A stretch of 64,000 nt of DNA from Rhizobium sp. NXC24 (GCF_002944315.1 NZ_CP024311.1:2456501-2520500); one strand, 5' to 3'. Counted from the stretch's first letter, positions 25,386 to 34,650 are shown. Notes: generated by a model from the sequence alone, not told the origin. Program-made: numbers and translations.

Positions 25386-26471
25386 GTGCAGTCGATCACC
25401 ATCAACGGCCGTTTCCTCAGCCAGCCTTTGTCGGGCGTGCAACGTTTCGCCCGCGAACTGACGCTGGCGCTAGACCGCAAGATCGCCGCAGGCGCCGTGC
25501 CAGCGGCCTTGAAGGGCATCAACTGGCGGCTGGCCGTGCCGCGCGATACGCCGGTTGATATCGGCCTCTCGGCCATATCGGTCAATGCCTTCAGCTCCGG
25601 TCCGGGCCATGTCTGGGAACAGACGGCGCTGCTTGCCCATTCCCGCGGCGGCCGGCTGATCGGCTTCGGCGGCAGCGGTCCCCTATTGCATCGCCGCCAG
25701 GCCGTGGTCATCCATGACGTGACGATCTTCCGTCATCCCCAATCCTTCAAGCGCAGCTATCGCCTGCTGCACGGCGCGCTCGGCTCGGTGCTGACCCGCA
25801 CCGCGAAGATCGGCACCGTATCGGAATTCTCGCGCAAGGAACTGGCCTCCGTCTTCCATGTCCCCTCCGACAATATCGACGTCGTCTACAACGCCGTCGA
25901 TCATTTCGCCGCCATCGAGCCGGATGAGACGATCATTGAGCGCCTGGACCTCAAAACGAACGGATTCTTCCTGCTGGTCGGCACGATGAAGCCGAACAAG
26001 AACCTCGATTTCGCCATCCGGGCTTTCGAAGCTCTGGGCGATCCCGATCAAAAGCTGGTGGTCGTCGGCGGCACCGCGCCGACAGTGTTCAAGTCGGATG
26101 GTCCCGAATCAAACGATCACATGCTCTTTCCCGGCCGGCTGAGCGATGCGGAAGTTGCCGCTCTCGAACGTCACGCCACCGCTTTCGTCTTCCCGAGCCT
26201 CTACGAAGGTTTCGGCATTCCGCCCCTGGAAGCGATGACGCAGGGCTGCCCGGTGCTCGCCGCCGATATCCCCGCGGTACGCGAAGCCTCCGGCACCGCC
26301 GCGATCTATTTCGATCCAACAAGGCAGGATGAATTGGTTGCCGCCATGCGCCGGATTGCCGGCGATGAAACATTGCGCGCGGACCTGCGCCAAAGGGGCC
26401 GCGAGAATGTCGCCCGTTTCTCCTGGGACCGCAGCGCCGATCGGGTGCTGACCATGCTGGAAGATCTCTGA
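25386..26471 (+). CDS. Glycosyltransferase family 1 (GT4 type)
   Basis: 361 residues, GT-B fold, from GTG 25386. The N-terminal GRFLSQPLSGVQRFARELT is typical of acceptor-binding domains of GT4 enzymes. The donor half shows VGTMKPNKNLDFAIRAFEAL (~198-217) and the EX7E motif in VFPSLYEGFGIPPLEAMTQGCPVL (~261-284). Likely adds a sugar to a surface polysaccharide; donor and acceptor are not deducible. It converges on a Wzx-like flippase gene across a RIME-like repeat, so a joint role in exopolysaccharide or LPS is plausible but untested. Confidence 0.9.
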   Translation: MQSITINGRFLSQPLSGVQRFARELTLALDRKIAAGAVPAALKGINWRLAVPRDTPVDIGLSAISVNAFSSGPGHVWEQTALLAHSRGGRLIGFGGSGPLLHRRQAVVIHDVTIFRHPQSFKRSYRLLHGALGSVLTRTAKIGTVSEFSRKELASVFHVPSDNIDVVYNAVDHFAAIEPDETIIERLDLKTNGFFLLVGTMKPNKNLDFAIRAFEALGDPDQKLVVVGGTAPTVFKSDGPESNDHMLFPGRLSDAEVAALERHATAFVFPSLYEGFGIPPLEAMTQGCPVLAADIPAVREASGTAAIYFDPTRQDELVAAMRRIAGDETLRADLRQRGRENVARFSWDRSADRVLTMLEDL

Positions 26472-26472
26472 T

Positions 26473-26579
26473 CTAAAGCGCGTCGCGATCTTTCAGATTC
26501 GCTTCTTGCGCTTTAGCCCTCGATTTTGCGCGTGTCGTTATCGCAAAACCGCAGCGCACTTTTGCGCGACATGCTTTAG
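26473..26579 (+). repeat. RIME-like rhizobial intergenic palindromic element, two halves
   Basis: Starts CTAAAGCGCGTCGCGATC and ends GCGCGACATGCTTTAG, with internal CGCAAAACCGCAGCGCACTTTT. The right half aligns with elements at 34054-34094 and 45603-45640. It fills the whole gap between two convergent genes, and its TTTAG end supplies the TAA stop of the flippase gene. Confidence 0.7.
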
Positions 26580-27973
26580 GATATAGCCTGCCGGCGGATC
26601 ATCTTGACGAAATAACTGTAGAGACCCAGCAGACAGAAGGCCGCGCCGCCGGCCATTCCTGTGCCGACCGATATCCAGAGCGAATAGTCGAATCCGGCCG
26701 TCGCCAGCACCGGCACCGTAAGCCCGGCAGCGGAGAGCACCACCGGCTGCCATACGAAATCGAAGGGCAGCGCCATCAGCACTTTCACGCCGATCACCAT
26801 CGCGATCAGCGCCCCGACCATGGCTCCGGCCATCAGCGCGCCGTCGCTGAAGGAAGCGAGATAGCCGCCCGCCAAAGCTCCTGCATTGAGCAGGGCGCAA
26901 TCTACGACCGCCAGCAAAAAGATCGCCAGCAGCCGATGGCGCAGATGCGCCGGCGTCGGCAGCATGTTGAGCGTCAAGGCACGGCAGACCGACAGGCCGG
27001 TGACGAACGGCGCCGCACTCAAAAAGCCATCGCGCAGGCCCTGAGCGATGACGAAATGGCCGACCGGTTGCAGCAGCGCAAAAATCCCTGCCGCCGTCAT
27101 CAAGGTGAAACCCGTGAGCAGCGAATAATAGCCGCCGAGCTGCCGCCGGAATGCTGCGGTGGCGCCCTCGCGGTCATATGTTGCGACCACATCGGGATAT
27201 TGAATGGCCTGAAGAGCCGAGACAATCAGCACGAAAGGCCGCTGCAGCAGGTCGAGTGCCAGTAGCGCGCCCGCGGCCCCGCCTGCCCCCAATGCCGCCG
27301 TCAGGATCGATTTCAACCCAAGCGGTGCCAAAAGCCCGATGACCGAGGCACCCGCCGCGACGCTGCCATAGATAAAATGCTTTCGCACCAGCGGCAGTTG
27401 GAGACCGGCGGCCTCCCGCAGGCTGTTGCGGGTCAGGAACATTGCCAGCGCACTATAGGCGACGTAACCGGCAAGCAGACCGGCGACCGTATACGCGAAG
27501 CTCGGCATCATCGCCGCGCCGCCCAGCGTGCCGACCGCCAGAATGGTGGCCCGCGAACCCTGCAGCCGCGAGAAGGCGCGGAACTCCTGGCGGAAGCGCA
27601 GCATCGTCAGATGCAGATCGCTGCCTCCCTGAAAAATCGCCACCAGACCGCCAAGCACCGCGATCTCCTTCGGCACGGCGAAGAAGGTCGACGCAACCGC
27701 GGCCAGAATGCAGATCACGGAGCAGGCGGCGAATTCGACGCTCAATGCCGTACGCTCCGCTGCCTCGCTGCCTGGCACCTGCCCCGGATAGAAGCGGCTG
27801 CACGCAAAGCGCACCCATTCGAAGCAGAAGATCGCCGCGAACTGGCTGATGGAGATGAACAGCGAATAGGCCGCATAATCCGCCGGCGACAGCAGATGCG
27901 CGACCGCGATCAGCAGCCCGAAAGCCACCGCCGCCTGATAGAAATATGCAGCCAATGCTATGATCTTTGCCAT
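26576..27973 (-). CDS. Polysaccharide-type flippase-like membrane protein
   Basis: About 465 residues and 12 or so hydrophobic helices, beginning MAKIIALAAYFYQAAVAFGLLIAVAHLLSPADYAAYSLFIS. The LLSPADYAAYSLF piece resembles the conserved start of Wzx/RfbX exporters. Such proteins flip lipid-linked oligosaccharides across the inner membrane. ATG 27973 is used; a TTG six codons upstream is possible, and neither has a clear ribosome-binding site. The stop codon is inside the RIME-like repeat. Its convergent neighbour is a GT4 glycosyltransferase. Confidence 0.8.
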   Translation of the reverse strand: MAKIIALAAYFYQAAVAFGLLIAVAHLLSPADYAAYSLFISISQFAAIFCFEWVRFACSRFYPGQVPGSEAAERTALSVEFAACSVICILAAVASTFFAVPKEIAVLGGLVAIFQGGSDLHLTMLRFRQEFRAFSRLQGSRATILAVGTLGGAAMMPSFAYTVAGLLAGYVAYSALAMFLTRNSLREAAGLQLPLVRKHFIYGSVAAGASVIGLLAPLGLKSILTAALGAGGAAGALLALDLLQRPFVLIVSALQAIQYPDVVATYDREGATAAFRRQLGGYYSLLTGFTLMTAAGIFALLQPVGHFVIAQGLRDGFLSAAPFVTGLSVCRALTLNMLPTPAHLRHRLLAIFLLAVVDCALLNAGALAGGYLASFSDGALMAGAMVGALIAMVIGVKVLMALPFDFVWQPVVLSAAGLTVPVLATAGFDYSLWISVGTGMAGGAAFCLLGLYSYFVKMIRRQAIS

Positions 27974-28147
27974 GGCGGCAGCTAACAGCAAAAAGCTGAG
28001 AAAAGCGCTAATTCGGACCGAGCAATTCTGTACGTAAATCGAGCCTATCGCGATGCACTTTGCTATCAGACTGCATCAAAACCAGCGACAGCATCTTCGC
28101 AGGCGCGTCGGGAGACGCTTCCGGCCGTGCCAGGGCGGTGTATGAGA

Positions 28148-28690
28148 CTAGCTCCGGTTCAAGCCACGCTGACCAAAACTGGTCCTACCCGTCGTAGGAT
28201 TGTTCGGAGCAACATAGGCGACCGGTGCTGGTCGTCCATTTTGATCCGTGTCTTCGGGATCGGGCGACATCCAATGTGAGAGGCATCCACTAGGAGCGAA
28301 TAGAAGCAGGGCAGAATAGACCACTCCAATGCCGCGATACAGTATATTGAATATCTTCTCTATCGACCCATCATGCATAAAAATCGAGACAGCGGTCGTG
28401 ACAAGAAAAATCAAAACAAACGCCAGAAAGACACGGAGCGGCGGCACTCCTATGTCGCGCATTCTTGCCGACTGGATACTCAAATCCATCCAGATAAACG
28501 GAGCAAGGAAGAGTCCGAAGGGCAGCAATGCCCAGGGACTAAGGATCGTTGGTTTGCCGTTGCCGGTGAAAGCCATAACGTCGAGCAGGAGAGCAAGTAA
28601 GATACCAGCCAGGCAACCGACGCCAAAATGCCACCAAAAATACTGCCGTCTCCCCAAGGTTCCCCGGAAGCCGAAAAGAATATCAATCAC
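28148..28690 (-). CDS. DUF805 family membrane protein
   Basis: About 180 residues from GTG 28690 with GTGGGGGATC upstream. The opening [20 protein letters not shown] is the DUF805 hallmark. Four hydrophobic segments follow ([59 protein letters not shown]), and [11 protein letters not shown] is another family motif. A Pro/Asn-rich tail ends the protein. Function of DUF805 is unknown. The codon use appears less GC-rich than the neighbouring pan genes, judged by eye, which could mean recent acquisition. Confidence 0.8.
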   Translation of the reverse strand: MIDILFGFRGTLGRRQYFWWHFGVGCLAGILLALLLDVMAFTGNGKPTILSPWALLPFGLFLAPFIWMDLSIQSARMRDIGVPPLRVFLAFVLIFLVTTAVSIFMHDGSIEKIFNILYRGIGVVYSALLLFAPSGCLSHWMSPDPEDTDQNGRPAPVAYVAPNNPTTGRTSFGQRGLNRS

Positions 28691-28909
28691 GCGATCCCCC
28701 ACGAAGCGTTGACCGACGGCAATACAGCACGGAGATCCTTCGCCTCCCTGAAAGATACTTCTCAAATTTTAGCGGACGAACGCCCTCCGGATTGCAACAG
28801 ACCAATCTCGTTGAATTGCTTTTTTGCACTGCACACGTTAGAAGACCCCGCAATTTTAGGGATGGAAGCAGGCGACGTGGGAAGGCGTTGTCAGCGGAGG
28901 AGCGCCATT

Positions 28910-29785
28910 ATGGAAACCATCACCACGATTGCCACCCTGCGTGTGCAGCTCGGCGAACATCGCAAGGCTGGCAAAAGCATCGGCCTGGTGCCGACCATGG
29001 GTTATCTGCACGCCGGCCACATGGAACTAATTGCCCGCGCCAGGGCGGAAAACGATATCGTTGTCGTGTCGATCTTCGTCAATCCGCTGCAATTCGGCGC
29101 CAACGAGGACCTTGCGAAGTATCCGCGCGATCTCGAGCGCGACAGCGCCATGCTGCACGATGGCAAGGTTGATATCCTCTTCGCGCCCGGTGTCGCCGAC
29201 ATGTATCCGCGGCCGATGGAGACGCTCGTCGACGTGCCGAAGCTCGCGATGGAGCTGGAGGGCGCGGTTCGCCCCGGCCATTTCTCTGGTGTTGCCACCG
29301 TCGTCACCAAGCTTTTCAACATCGTCCAGCCCGACAGCGCCTATTTCGGCGAAAAAGACTATCAGCAGGTGGCGATCATCCGCCGCATGGTGGACGATCT
29401 GGCCCAGCCCGTTCGCGTCGTGCCGGTGCCGACCGTACGCGATGCCGATGGCCTGGCGCTGTCGTCGCGCAATGTCTACCTCTCGAAAGAAGAACGCGCC
29501 GCCGCAATCATCGTACCGAAGGCACTGGCCGAAGCCGAACGGCTCTATGCAGAGGGCGCCGACGATCCCGCCACTTTCGAGGCGGCACTGCGCGCATTCA
29601 TCGCCAACGAGCCGCTGGCAACGCCCGAAGTCGCCGCTGTTCGCCATCCCGACACCTTGGAGCCGCTGACGAAACTGCAGGGCCAGCCTATCCTCGTCGC
29701 CCTTTTTGTCCGCATCGGCACCACCCGCCTGCTCGACAACCGCGTCATTGGCCTCAAGCAGGCCACCAATAACAAGGCCGCCTGA
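28910..29785 (+). CDS. panC: Pantothenate synthetase
   Basis: 291 residues. Joins pantoate and beta-alanine using ATP. The nucleotidyltransferase HIGH-like motif is seen in [17 protein letters not shown] (~24-40), with [49 protein letters not shown] and the KMSKS-like LSSRNVYLS (~183). ATG 28910 follows GGAGG at good distance; earlier in-frame starts lie within the divergent gene region. One base separates the stop from the panB start, making a two-gene operon for consecutive steps in coenzyme A precursor synthesis. Confidence 0.97.
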   Translation: METITTIATLRVQLGEHRKAGKSIGLVPTMGYLHAGHMELIARARAENDIVVVSIFVNPLQFGANEDLAKYPRDLERDSAMLHDGKVDILFAPGVADMYPRPMETLVDVPKLAMELEGAVRPGHFSGVATVVTKLFNIVQPDSAYFGEKDYQQVAIIRRMVDDLAQPVRVVPVPTVRDADGLALSSRNVYLSKEERAAAIIVPKALAEAERLYAEGADDPATFEAALRAFIANEPLATPEVAAVRHPDTLEPLTKLQGQPILVALFVRIGTTRLLDNRVIGLKQATNNKAA

Positions 29786-29786
29786 G

Positions 29787-30608
29787 ATGAGCACGATCGG
29801 ACAAATCAAACGCACCACGCCCGCCCAGATCGAGGCGATGAAGGGCACGCGCCCGATCGTCAGCCTGACGGCCTATACGACGCCGATCGCCCGCCTGCTC
29901 GATCCGCATTGCGACCTGCTTCTGGTCGGCGACTCCCTCGGCATGGTGCTCTACGGTATGGAATCGACGGTTGGCGTGACGCTGGAAATGATGATCGCCC
30001 ATGGCCAAGGCGTCATGCGCGGTGCCCAAAAGGCCTGCGTCATCGTCGACCTGCCCTTCGGCTCCTATCAGGAATCGAAGGAACAGGCCTTCCGCAATGC
30101 GGCCCGCATTTTGAAAGAAACTGGCTGTAACGGCGTCAAGCTGGAGGGCGGCGAGGAGATGGCCGAGACCGTCGCATTCCTGACCAATCGCGGCGTCCCG
30201 GTCTTCGGACATGTCGGCCTGATGCCGCAAAAGATCAACACGAGTGGCGGCTATCGCTCGCTCGGCCGCTCTGACAAGGAAGCGGAAAAGATCCGGCACG
30301 ACGCCAGGGTGATCACCGAAGCCGGTGCTTTCGCGCTTCTCATAGAGGGCACGGTCGAACCGCTCGCCCGCGAAATTACCGCCTCGATCAGCATCCCGAC
30401 CATCGGCATCGGCGCCTCGCCAGCCTGCGATGGCCAGATCCTCGTCTCCGACGATATGTTTGGCCTCTTCAGCGACTTCAAGCCTCGCTTCGTAAAGCAT
30501 TTTGCGGAGCTGGCGCCAGTGGTTTCAAAGGCGGCGGAAGCCTATGCGGAAGAGGTGAAGGCACGGACATTCCCGGGGCAGGAACATACATTCCAAGTGA
30601 AAAAGTAG
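29787..30608 (+). CDS. panB: 3-methyl-2-oxobutanoate hydroxymethyltransferase
   Basis: 273 residues. Makes ketopantoate from ketoisovalerate and methylenetetrahydrofolate. Signatures are [28 protein letters not shown] (~46-58, Mg2+-binding Asp), IVDLPFGSY (~90), [21 protein letters not shown] and [18 protein letters not shown] (~202-219). Starts one base after the panC stop, so it depends on the same mRNA. No terminator was identified after it. Confidence 0.97.
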   Translation: MSTIGQIKRTTPAQIEAMKGTRPIVSLTAYTTPIARLLDPHCDLLLVGDSLGMVLYGMESTVGVTLEMMIAHGQGVMRGAQKACVIVDLPFGSYQESKEQAFRNAARILKETGCNGVKLEGGEEMAETVAFLTNRGVPVFGHVGLMPQKINTSGGYRSLGRSDKEAEKIRHDARVITEAGAFALLIEGTVEPLAREITASISIPTIGIGASPACDGQILVSDDMFGLFSDFKPRFVKHFAELAPVVSKAAEAYAEEVKARTFPGQEHTFQVKK

Positions 30609-30666
30609 CGGACGATGGTTTGCTGCGAATGACTGAAGGTAAAGCGCTTGATTGCGCCGATGTCGC

Positions 30667-30936
30667 TTAGCGCTTCGCCTGACGTGAATGGTTTTCCGCT
30701 TCCCTCTCCAGCAGATAGATCGCCTCGCCAAAATCCTCCATCTTGGTCATCAGCGCCGCATGGGCGTCGCGCAGGCCCTGATTGTAGAAATGCGGACCGA
30801 TTTCCGTGGCGAAGAAATCCAGCAGGAATTCTGCCGGCAATGCGCCGATCGTCTGGTCGAGCTCATCGGCGAAATATTGCTGAAGGCGGGCGACGATCGC
30901 GGCTTTTTCCTCTTTCGGGAAGGTAATCTTTTTCAT
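30667..30936 (-). CDS. DUF2164 family protein
   Basis: 89 residues. ITFPKEEKAAIVARLQQYFADELDQTIGALPAEFLLDFFATEIGPHFYNQGLRDA matches DUF2164, a small cytoplasmic family whose function is unknown. No signal peptide or transmembrane helix. It converges with panB and stands alone. The rest of the protein is a charged helix ending in basic residues. Confidence 0.85.
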   Translation of the reverse strand: MKKITFPKEEKAAIVARLQQYFADELDQTIGALPAEFLLDFFATEIGPHFYNQGLRDAHAALMTKMEDFGEAIYLLEREAENHSRQAKR

Positions 30937-31076
30937 TCATTGCGCTCCGGCGTTTTAGAAGCAAATCCAATCGGCTAGTTCAAAGAAATCAATTGTCCCA
31001 TCAAGGAAATTGAATTGCCGAGGCTCCCCCCGCAGCTTACAGCTCGAAAAGTTTTCCATAAAGGACAAAGCGGGCG

Positions 31077-31799
31077 ATGGGTCGCGCGGATTTTTTTGAG
31101 GGGTTGAAGGGTGGTATTCCCATCGGCCTTGCTGCGGCGCCGTTCGGCGCGTTGTTCGGGGCCTTGGCGCGCGATCAGGGCATGTCGCTCGGTGAACTCA
31201 CCCTGATGAGCGGCACCGTCTATGCCGGCGCCAGCCAGATGGTGGGCATTGAGCTATTCGGCCACAATGTCCAGGCGTGGCTGATCGTTCTGTCGATCCT
31301 GGCGGTCAATTTCCGCCATGTGCTCTACTCGGCCGCGATCGCCCGTTACATCAGGCGTTTCTCGCCAATTGAAAAATTCTTAACTTTCTTCCTGCTGGTC
31401 GATCCGCAATTTGCCGAAACGATCAAGCGCGCCGAGAGCGGCAAGCCGGTCACCTTTGCCTGGTACTTCGGTTTCGCAGCGATGATCTACGTTCCCTGGG
31501 TGGTGATCAGCCTCATCGGCGGCATGCTTGGCAGCCTCGTCGGCGATCCCAAGACGATCGGCCTCGATATTTTGCTGCCGATCTATTTCCTCGGCATCGT
31601 CATCGGTTTCCGCAAACGCGACAATTTCCTGCCCGTGGTGATTGCAAGCACCGCCGCCTCGGCCATCGCCTATCGCTATGTCGGTTCGCCCTGGCACGTC
31701 AGCATCGGCGCCTTTGCCGGCGTGGCCCTAGCAGCCATGCTTCCGCCGGTCCGGTCGAACCGCAAGCCCGACCTCGCGACTGAAAATCACGAGGTTTGA
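31077..31799 (+). CDS. azlC: AzlC-type branched-chain amino-acid exporter, large subunit
   Basis: 240 residues with about six to seven membrane helices. The family signature FFEGLKGGIPIGLAAAPFGALFG at the start, TVYAGASQMVGIELFG (~53-68) and LAVNFRHVLYSAAIARYI (~80-97) are typical of AzlC/YgaZ. Together with AzlD it exports branched-chain or related amino acids. AAGGAC lies ten bases before the ATG. The azlD start is two bases after the stop. Confidence 0.92.
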   Translation: MGRADFFEGLKGGIPIGLAAAPFGALFGALARDQGMSLGELTLMSGTVYAGASQMVGIELFGHNVQAWLIVLSILAVNFRHVLYSAAIARYIRRFSPIEKFLTFFLLVDPQFAETIKRAESGKPVTFAWYFGFAAMIYVPWVVISLIGGMLGSLVGDPKTIGLDILLPIYFLGIVIGFRKRDNFLPVVIASTAASAIAYRYVGSPWHVSIGAFAGVALAAMLPPVRSNRKPDLATENHEV

Positions 31800-31801
31800 C
31801 C

Positions 31802-32113
31802 ATGACCGATTTCGATCCGCATATGGTTCTGCTGATCCTCGCCGCCGCCGTCGTGACCTACCTCACACGCATCGGCGGCTACATCCTCATTACCAAGATG
31901 ACCCGCATTCCTCCGCGCGTCGAGGCGGCGTTAAATGCAGTGCCGGCCGCCGTCCTCACCACGCTTGTTGCACCAGCCTTCTTCATCGGCGGCTGGGATA
32001 CGAAGGTGGCGATGGCAGCGGCGCTCGTGGTGGGCTTGCGCTTCTCGCCGACGTTCATGCTGATCGCCGGCTGGATCGTCGTGATGATTTGGAGACATCT
32101 CGCCGGCGTCTAG
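31802..32113 (+). CDS. azlD: AzlD-type branched-chain amino-acid exporter, small subunit
   Basis: 103 residues, about four hydrophobic helices. VVTYLTRIGGYILI and VEAALNAVPAAVLTTLVAPAFF are the AzlD signature, and VALVVGLRF-like AAALVVGLRFSPTFMLIAGWIVV follows. ATG 31802 has GAGG in the end of azlC as its ribosome-binding site; a TTG two codons earlier would overlap azlC. Partner of AzlC. Confidence 0.9.
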   Translation: MTDFDPHMVLLILAAAVVTYLTRIGGYILITKMTRIPPRVEAALNAVPAAVLTTLVAPAFFIGGWDTKVAMAAALVVGLRFSPTFMLIAGWIVVMIWRHLAGV

Positions 32114-32166
32114 CACCGACAAATGCGATGCCTGCCCTGCCCTTGACGGGCGGAATAGGCCACCCC

Positions 32167-34002
32167 TCAGTGACTTAGAGCCAAAGTCGCTTTCTCCAGC
32201 CAGACGCGGATATCCTTGTCATGGATCAGCGGCATCAGCGCTTCACGGGTTCTGGCGTGATAGTCGTTCAGCCAGTGCAATTCATCGCGAGTCAGCAGTT
32301 CCGGCAGAACGAGGCTGCGGTCGATCGGGCAGAAGGTCAGCGTTTCAAAGCCGAGCATCGGCATGTCACCGCCCTCGATCTCCTCGGAATCGCGAATATA
32401 GATAAGGTTTTCGATGCGGATGCCGAAATGGCCGGGACGGTAGTAACCGGGCTCGTTTGACAGGATCATGCCGGGCAGCAGCTCCTGCGTCGATAGCCGC
32501 GAGATACGCTGCGGTCCCTCGTGCACGGAAAGATACGAGCCGACGCCATGGCCGGTACCGTGAGCGAAATCCACGCCCGCCTTCCAGAGAGCAATGCGCG
32601 CCAGCGGATCGAGATCGCAGCCGCGCGAGCCTTTGGGGAAGCGCGCCGTGCTGATGGCGATCATACCTTTCAACACCAGCGTAAACAGACGCTTCTGCTC
32701 CTCGGAAACGGTACCGATGCCCACCGTACGGGTGATGTCGGTTGTGCCATTGATATATTGCGCGCCGGAATCAATCAGAAACAGCTCGCCGGCCTGGATC
32801 AGCCGATCGCTAGCCGTCGTAACGCGATAATGCATGATCGCCGCGTGTTCGCCCGCACCGGCAATAGTGTCGAAGGAGATATCCTTCAGCGGGTTCTGCA
32901 TGCTCTGGCCGACGCGCGCACGGCTTGCCTCCAGCCGCTCGGCGGCGGCGATTTCCGTCACCGTGCCGGGCTTGCTATTGTCCAGCCAATAAAGGAATTC
33001 CACCATGGCGGCCCCGTCCTGCAGATGAGCAGCGGCCGAGCCGTTGATTTCCGCGGAATTCTTGCGCGCTCGCGGCAGCCGGGCCGGATCGGTGCCTTCC
33101 ACCACCTCGCCGCCCTCACGGCGGATGATGTCGGTCAGCGCATAGGAGGCGAGATCGGGATCGACGAGAATGCGGCGGCCATTAGCAGAGGCGGCAGCCA
33201 GATGCTCGACGAGATCGGCCGGCGGCAATTGTTTGCAGATCTGCGCTAGATAGGCCTCTGCCTCGACCTTAGTCTTGCGCTTGTCGAGGAAAAGCTCCGC
33301 TTCACCCTCGGCATAGATGATGGCGCGGGCCAAAGGGTGCGGCGTATGCGGCACGTCGTTGCCGCGAATATTGAAGATCCAGGCGACCGAAGACGGATCG
33401 GTGATAAGCGCCGCCTTGAGATTCTTGGCCTTCAGATCGGCCGCAATGGCCGTCAGCTTGTCTTTGGCAAGGACACCAGCCTGCGCGATATCCTGGATAA
33501 TGACGCCGCCGAGCGGCTCGGCCGGCCGGTCGCTCCAAAGCTTGTCGAGCGGATTATGCGGCAGGAAGACAAGCTTGCCTCCTATCCCCGCCAGCGCCTT
33601 TTCCAGCCGCCGAACCTCCGCGCCGGTGTGCAGCCACGGATCGATGCCGAGCCGGAAACCCTTCGGCGCGTTGCGGGGCAGCCAGACATGCGGCGGCTCG
33701 TCCACCAGATCGCCGCCGGTGAAGACCGATCTGTCCACCTGCTCGGCAAGCTGCGTCACATAGCGGCCGTCGACGAAAACCACGGCCTGTGACTGTGTCA
33801 CCAGCGCAACACCCGCCGAGCCAGTGAAGCCCGTCAGCCAGGCCAGACGCTCTGAACATCTGGGCACATACTCACCCTGATACTCATCGGCACGGGGTAC
33901 GAGGAAGCCGTCAATACCAAGATCGCTGAAGGCGGCCCGCAGACCGGTGACGCGCTCGCGGCCGAATTGCGGGGTGGAGGTGACGTCGAAAGACTGGAAC
34001 AT
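32167..34002 (-). CDS. M24-family Xaa-Pro aminopeptidase
   Basis: 611 residues, the three-domain long form of aminopeptidase P: two creatinase-like N-terminal domains (~10-310), the M24 pita-bread metal domain (~320-540) and a C-terminal extension. Metal and substrate residues are visible in DSGAQYINGTTDITRTVGIG (Asp pair), HGTGHGVGSYLSVHEGP (His), SNEPGYYRPGHFGIRIENL (Glu) and LGFETLTFCPID (Glu). Removes an N-terminal residue before proline with two Mn2+/Zn2+ ions. No signal peptide, so cytoplasmic. A RIME-like element lies just upstream of its start. Confidence 0.93.
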   Translation of the reverse strand: MFQSFDVTSTPQFGRERVTGLRAAFSDLGIDGFLVPRADEYQGEYVPRCSERLAWLTGFTGSAGVALVTQSQAVVFVDGRYVTQLAEQVDRSVFTGGDLVDEPPHVWLPRNAPKGFRLGIDPWLHTGAEVRRLEKALAGIGGKLVFLPHNPLDKLWSDRPAEPLGGVIIQDIAQAGVLAKDKLTAIAADLKAKNLKAALITDPSSVAWIFNIRGNDVPHTPHPLARAIIYAEGEAELFLDKRKTKVEAEAYLAQICKQLPPADLVEHLAAASANGRRILVDPDLASYALTDIIRREGGEVVEGTDPARLPRARKNSAEINGSAAAHLQDGAAMVEFLYWLDNSKPGTVTEIAAAERLEASRARVGQSMQNPLKDISFDTIAGAGEHAAIMHYRVTTASDRLIQAGELFLIDSGAQYINGTTDITRTVGIGTVSEEQKRLFTLVLKGMIAISTARFPKGSRGCDLDPLARIALWKAGVDFAHGTGHGVGSYLSVHEGPQRISRLSTQELLPGMILSNEPGYYRPGHFGIRIENLIYIRDSEEIEGGDMPMLGFETLTFCPIDRSLVLPELLTRDELHWLNDYHARTREALMPLIHDKDIRVWLEKATLALSH

Positions 34003-34053
34003 GGCTTAATCCGAAATTGATCGAGAATCCGCGAAACTGAGTGGTGCCAGCAT

Positions 34054-34094
34054 GTTAGAGCATGATCCCAGGAAGTGCGAAACGATTTTCGGGC
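34054..34094 (-). repeat. RIME-like intergenic element
   Basis: On the minus strand it reads GAAAATCGTTTCGCACTT, CCTGGGATCATGCTCTAA. It aligns with the copies at 26,530 and 45,603. It sits ~50 bases upstream of the M24 peptidase gene. Confidence 0.6.
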
Positions 34095-34337
34095 CAGATC
34101 GCGTGCTGTTGAACAGGCAGAAACTCCCGACTGATGGACACTCAAACAAGGGAAGTCGTGCGTTAACGAATCCGCCCATTTCGTGAGCAAAGCGAATAGA
34201 TTGTGACATCATCGCGACGAGCAATATGCAGAGACTGCATAGCTCCCATGAAGGACCCCCACTGCCGCGCGAAAGGGCGAGTCATTATATGGAGCGCATC
34301 AAACGGGGTTCACGAGGAACCCACTCAAACAAGGACT
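34095..34337. other. Intergenic region upstream of the 48-codon ORF
   Basis: About 240 bases between the RIME-like element and the small ORF. TTATAT at 34285-34290 could be a -10, but the matching -35 is poor. No other structure seen. It must hold the promoter for the ORF and, if cotranscribed, for the RNA after it. Confidence 0.35.
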
Positions 34338-34484
34338 ATGAAAATGCCAATCTCTCGCTCCGTATATGTTAGCCCGGCGCTGGCAGGCGAGCGTCGCACC
34401 GTACGCCACTCCATCGGCGCGCTTCGTCAGCTCGAAGTCGAAACGTCGAAGGCAATCGGCGCAAACCGTGGCGGTCGCCACTAA
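34338..34484 (+). CDS. Small unknown protein (48 residues) upstream of structured RNA
   Basis: The frame MKMPISRSVYVSPALAGERR... to the end ...GANRGGRH is preceded by AAGGA at seven bases from the ATG. It is basic, with a predicted helix around HSIGALRQLEVETSKAIG and no membrane segment. I do not recognise a family; it is not DUF1127. Its interest is context: an RNA with two anti-Shine-Dalgarno loops starts ~35 bases after the stop, and there is no terminator between. In Rhodobacter, similar RNAs are processed from an mRNA encoding a small protein. Coding status is moderate because it is short. Confidence 0.5.
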   Translation: MKMPISRSVYVSPALAGERRTVRHSIGALRQLEVETSKAIGANRGGRH

Positions 34485-34518
34485 CAGTTATAAGACTACG
34501 CGTTCGTATTTGGATCGC

Positions 34519-34650
34519 GGTCCGGAACTCCTCCTCCCTACTCGGATCGAGACCAGAACGGTAGAGCCTGCTTGAGCACTCCTCCACACGCTCGCGGGCA
34601 AGATCGGTCAAATACCGATCTGCAAGGCGGTGCCTCGGCACCGCCTTTTG
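34519..34650 (+). ncRNA. Candidate sRNA with anti-Shine-Dalgarno loops (cuckoo / alpha-r14 like)
   Basis: Four hairpins in a row. (1) GGTCCG/CGGATC (34519-34524, 34543-34548) presents CCTCCTCCC (34530-34538) in the loop. (2) GCCTGC-TT-GAGC / GCTC-GCGGGC (34566-34599) presents CTCCTCC (34579-34585). (3) GATCGGT-CAAAT-ACCGATC (34602-34620). (4) terminator GGCGGTGC/GCACCGCC (34626-34645) then TTTT. Known cuckoo and alpha-r14 RNAs of alphaproteobacteria have CCUCCUCCC-type loops and a terminator and bind ribosome-binding sites with Hfq. The 5' end is not known; it may be processed from the transcript of the small ORF upstream. Confidence 0.7.
34626..34649 (+). terminator. Rho-independent terminator of the sRNA candidate
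   Basis: Perfect 8-bp stem GGCGGTGC / GCACCGCC, extended by AA/TT outside, loop CTCG, followed by TTTTG and an ATTTTA stretch. Strong on the plus strand. Confidence 0.9.
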
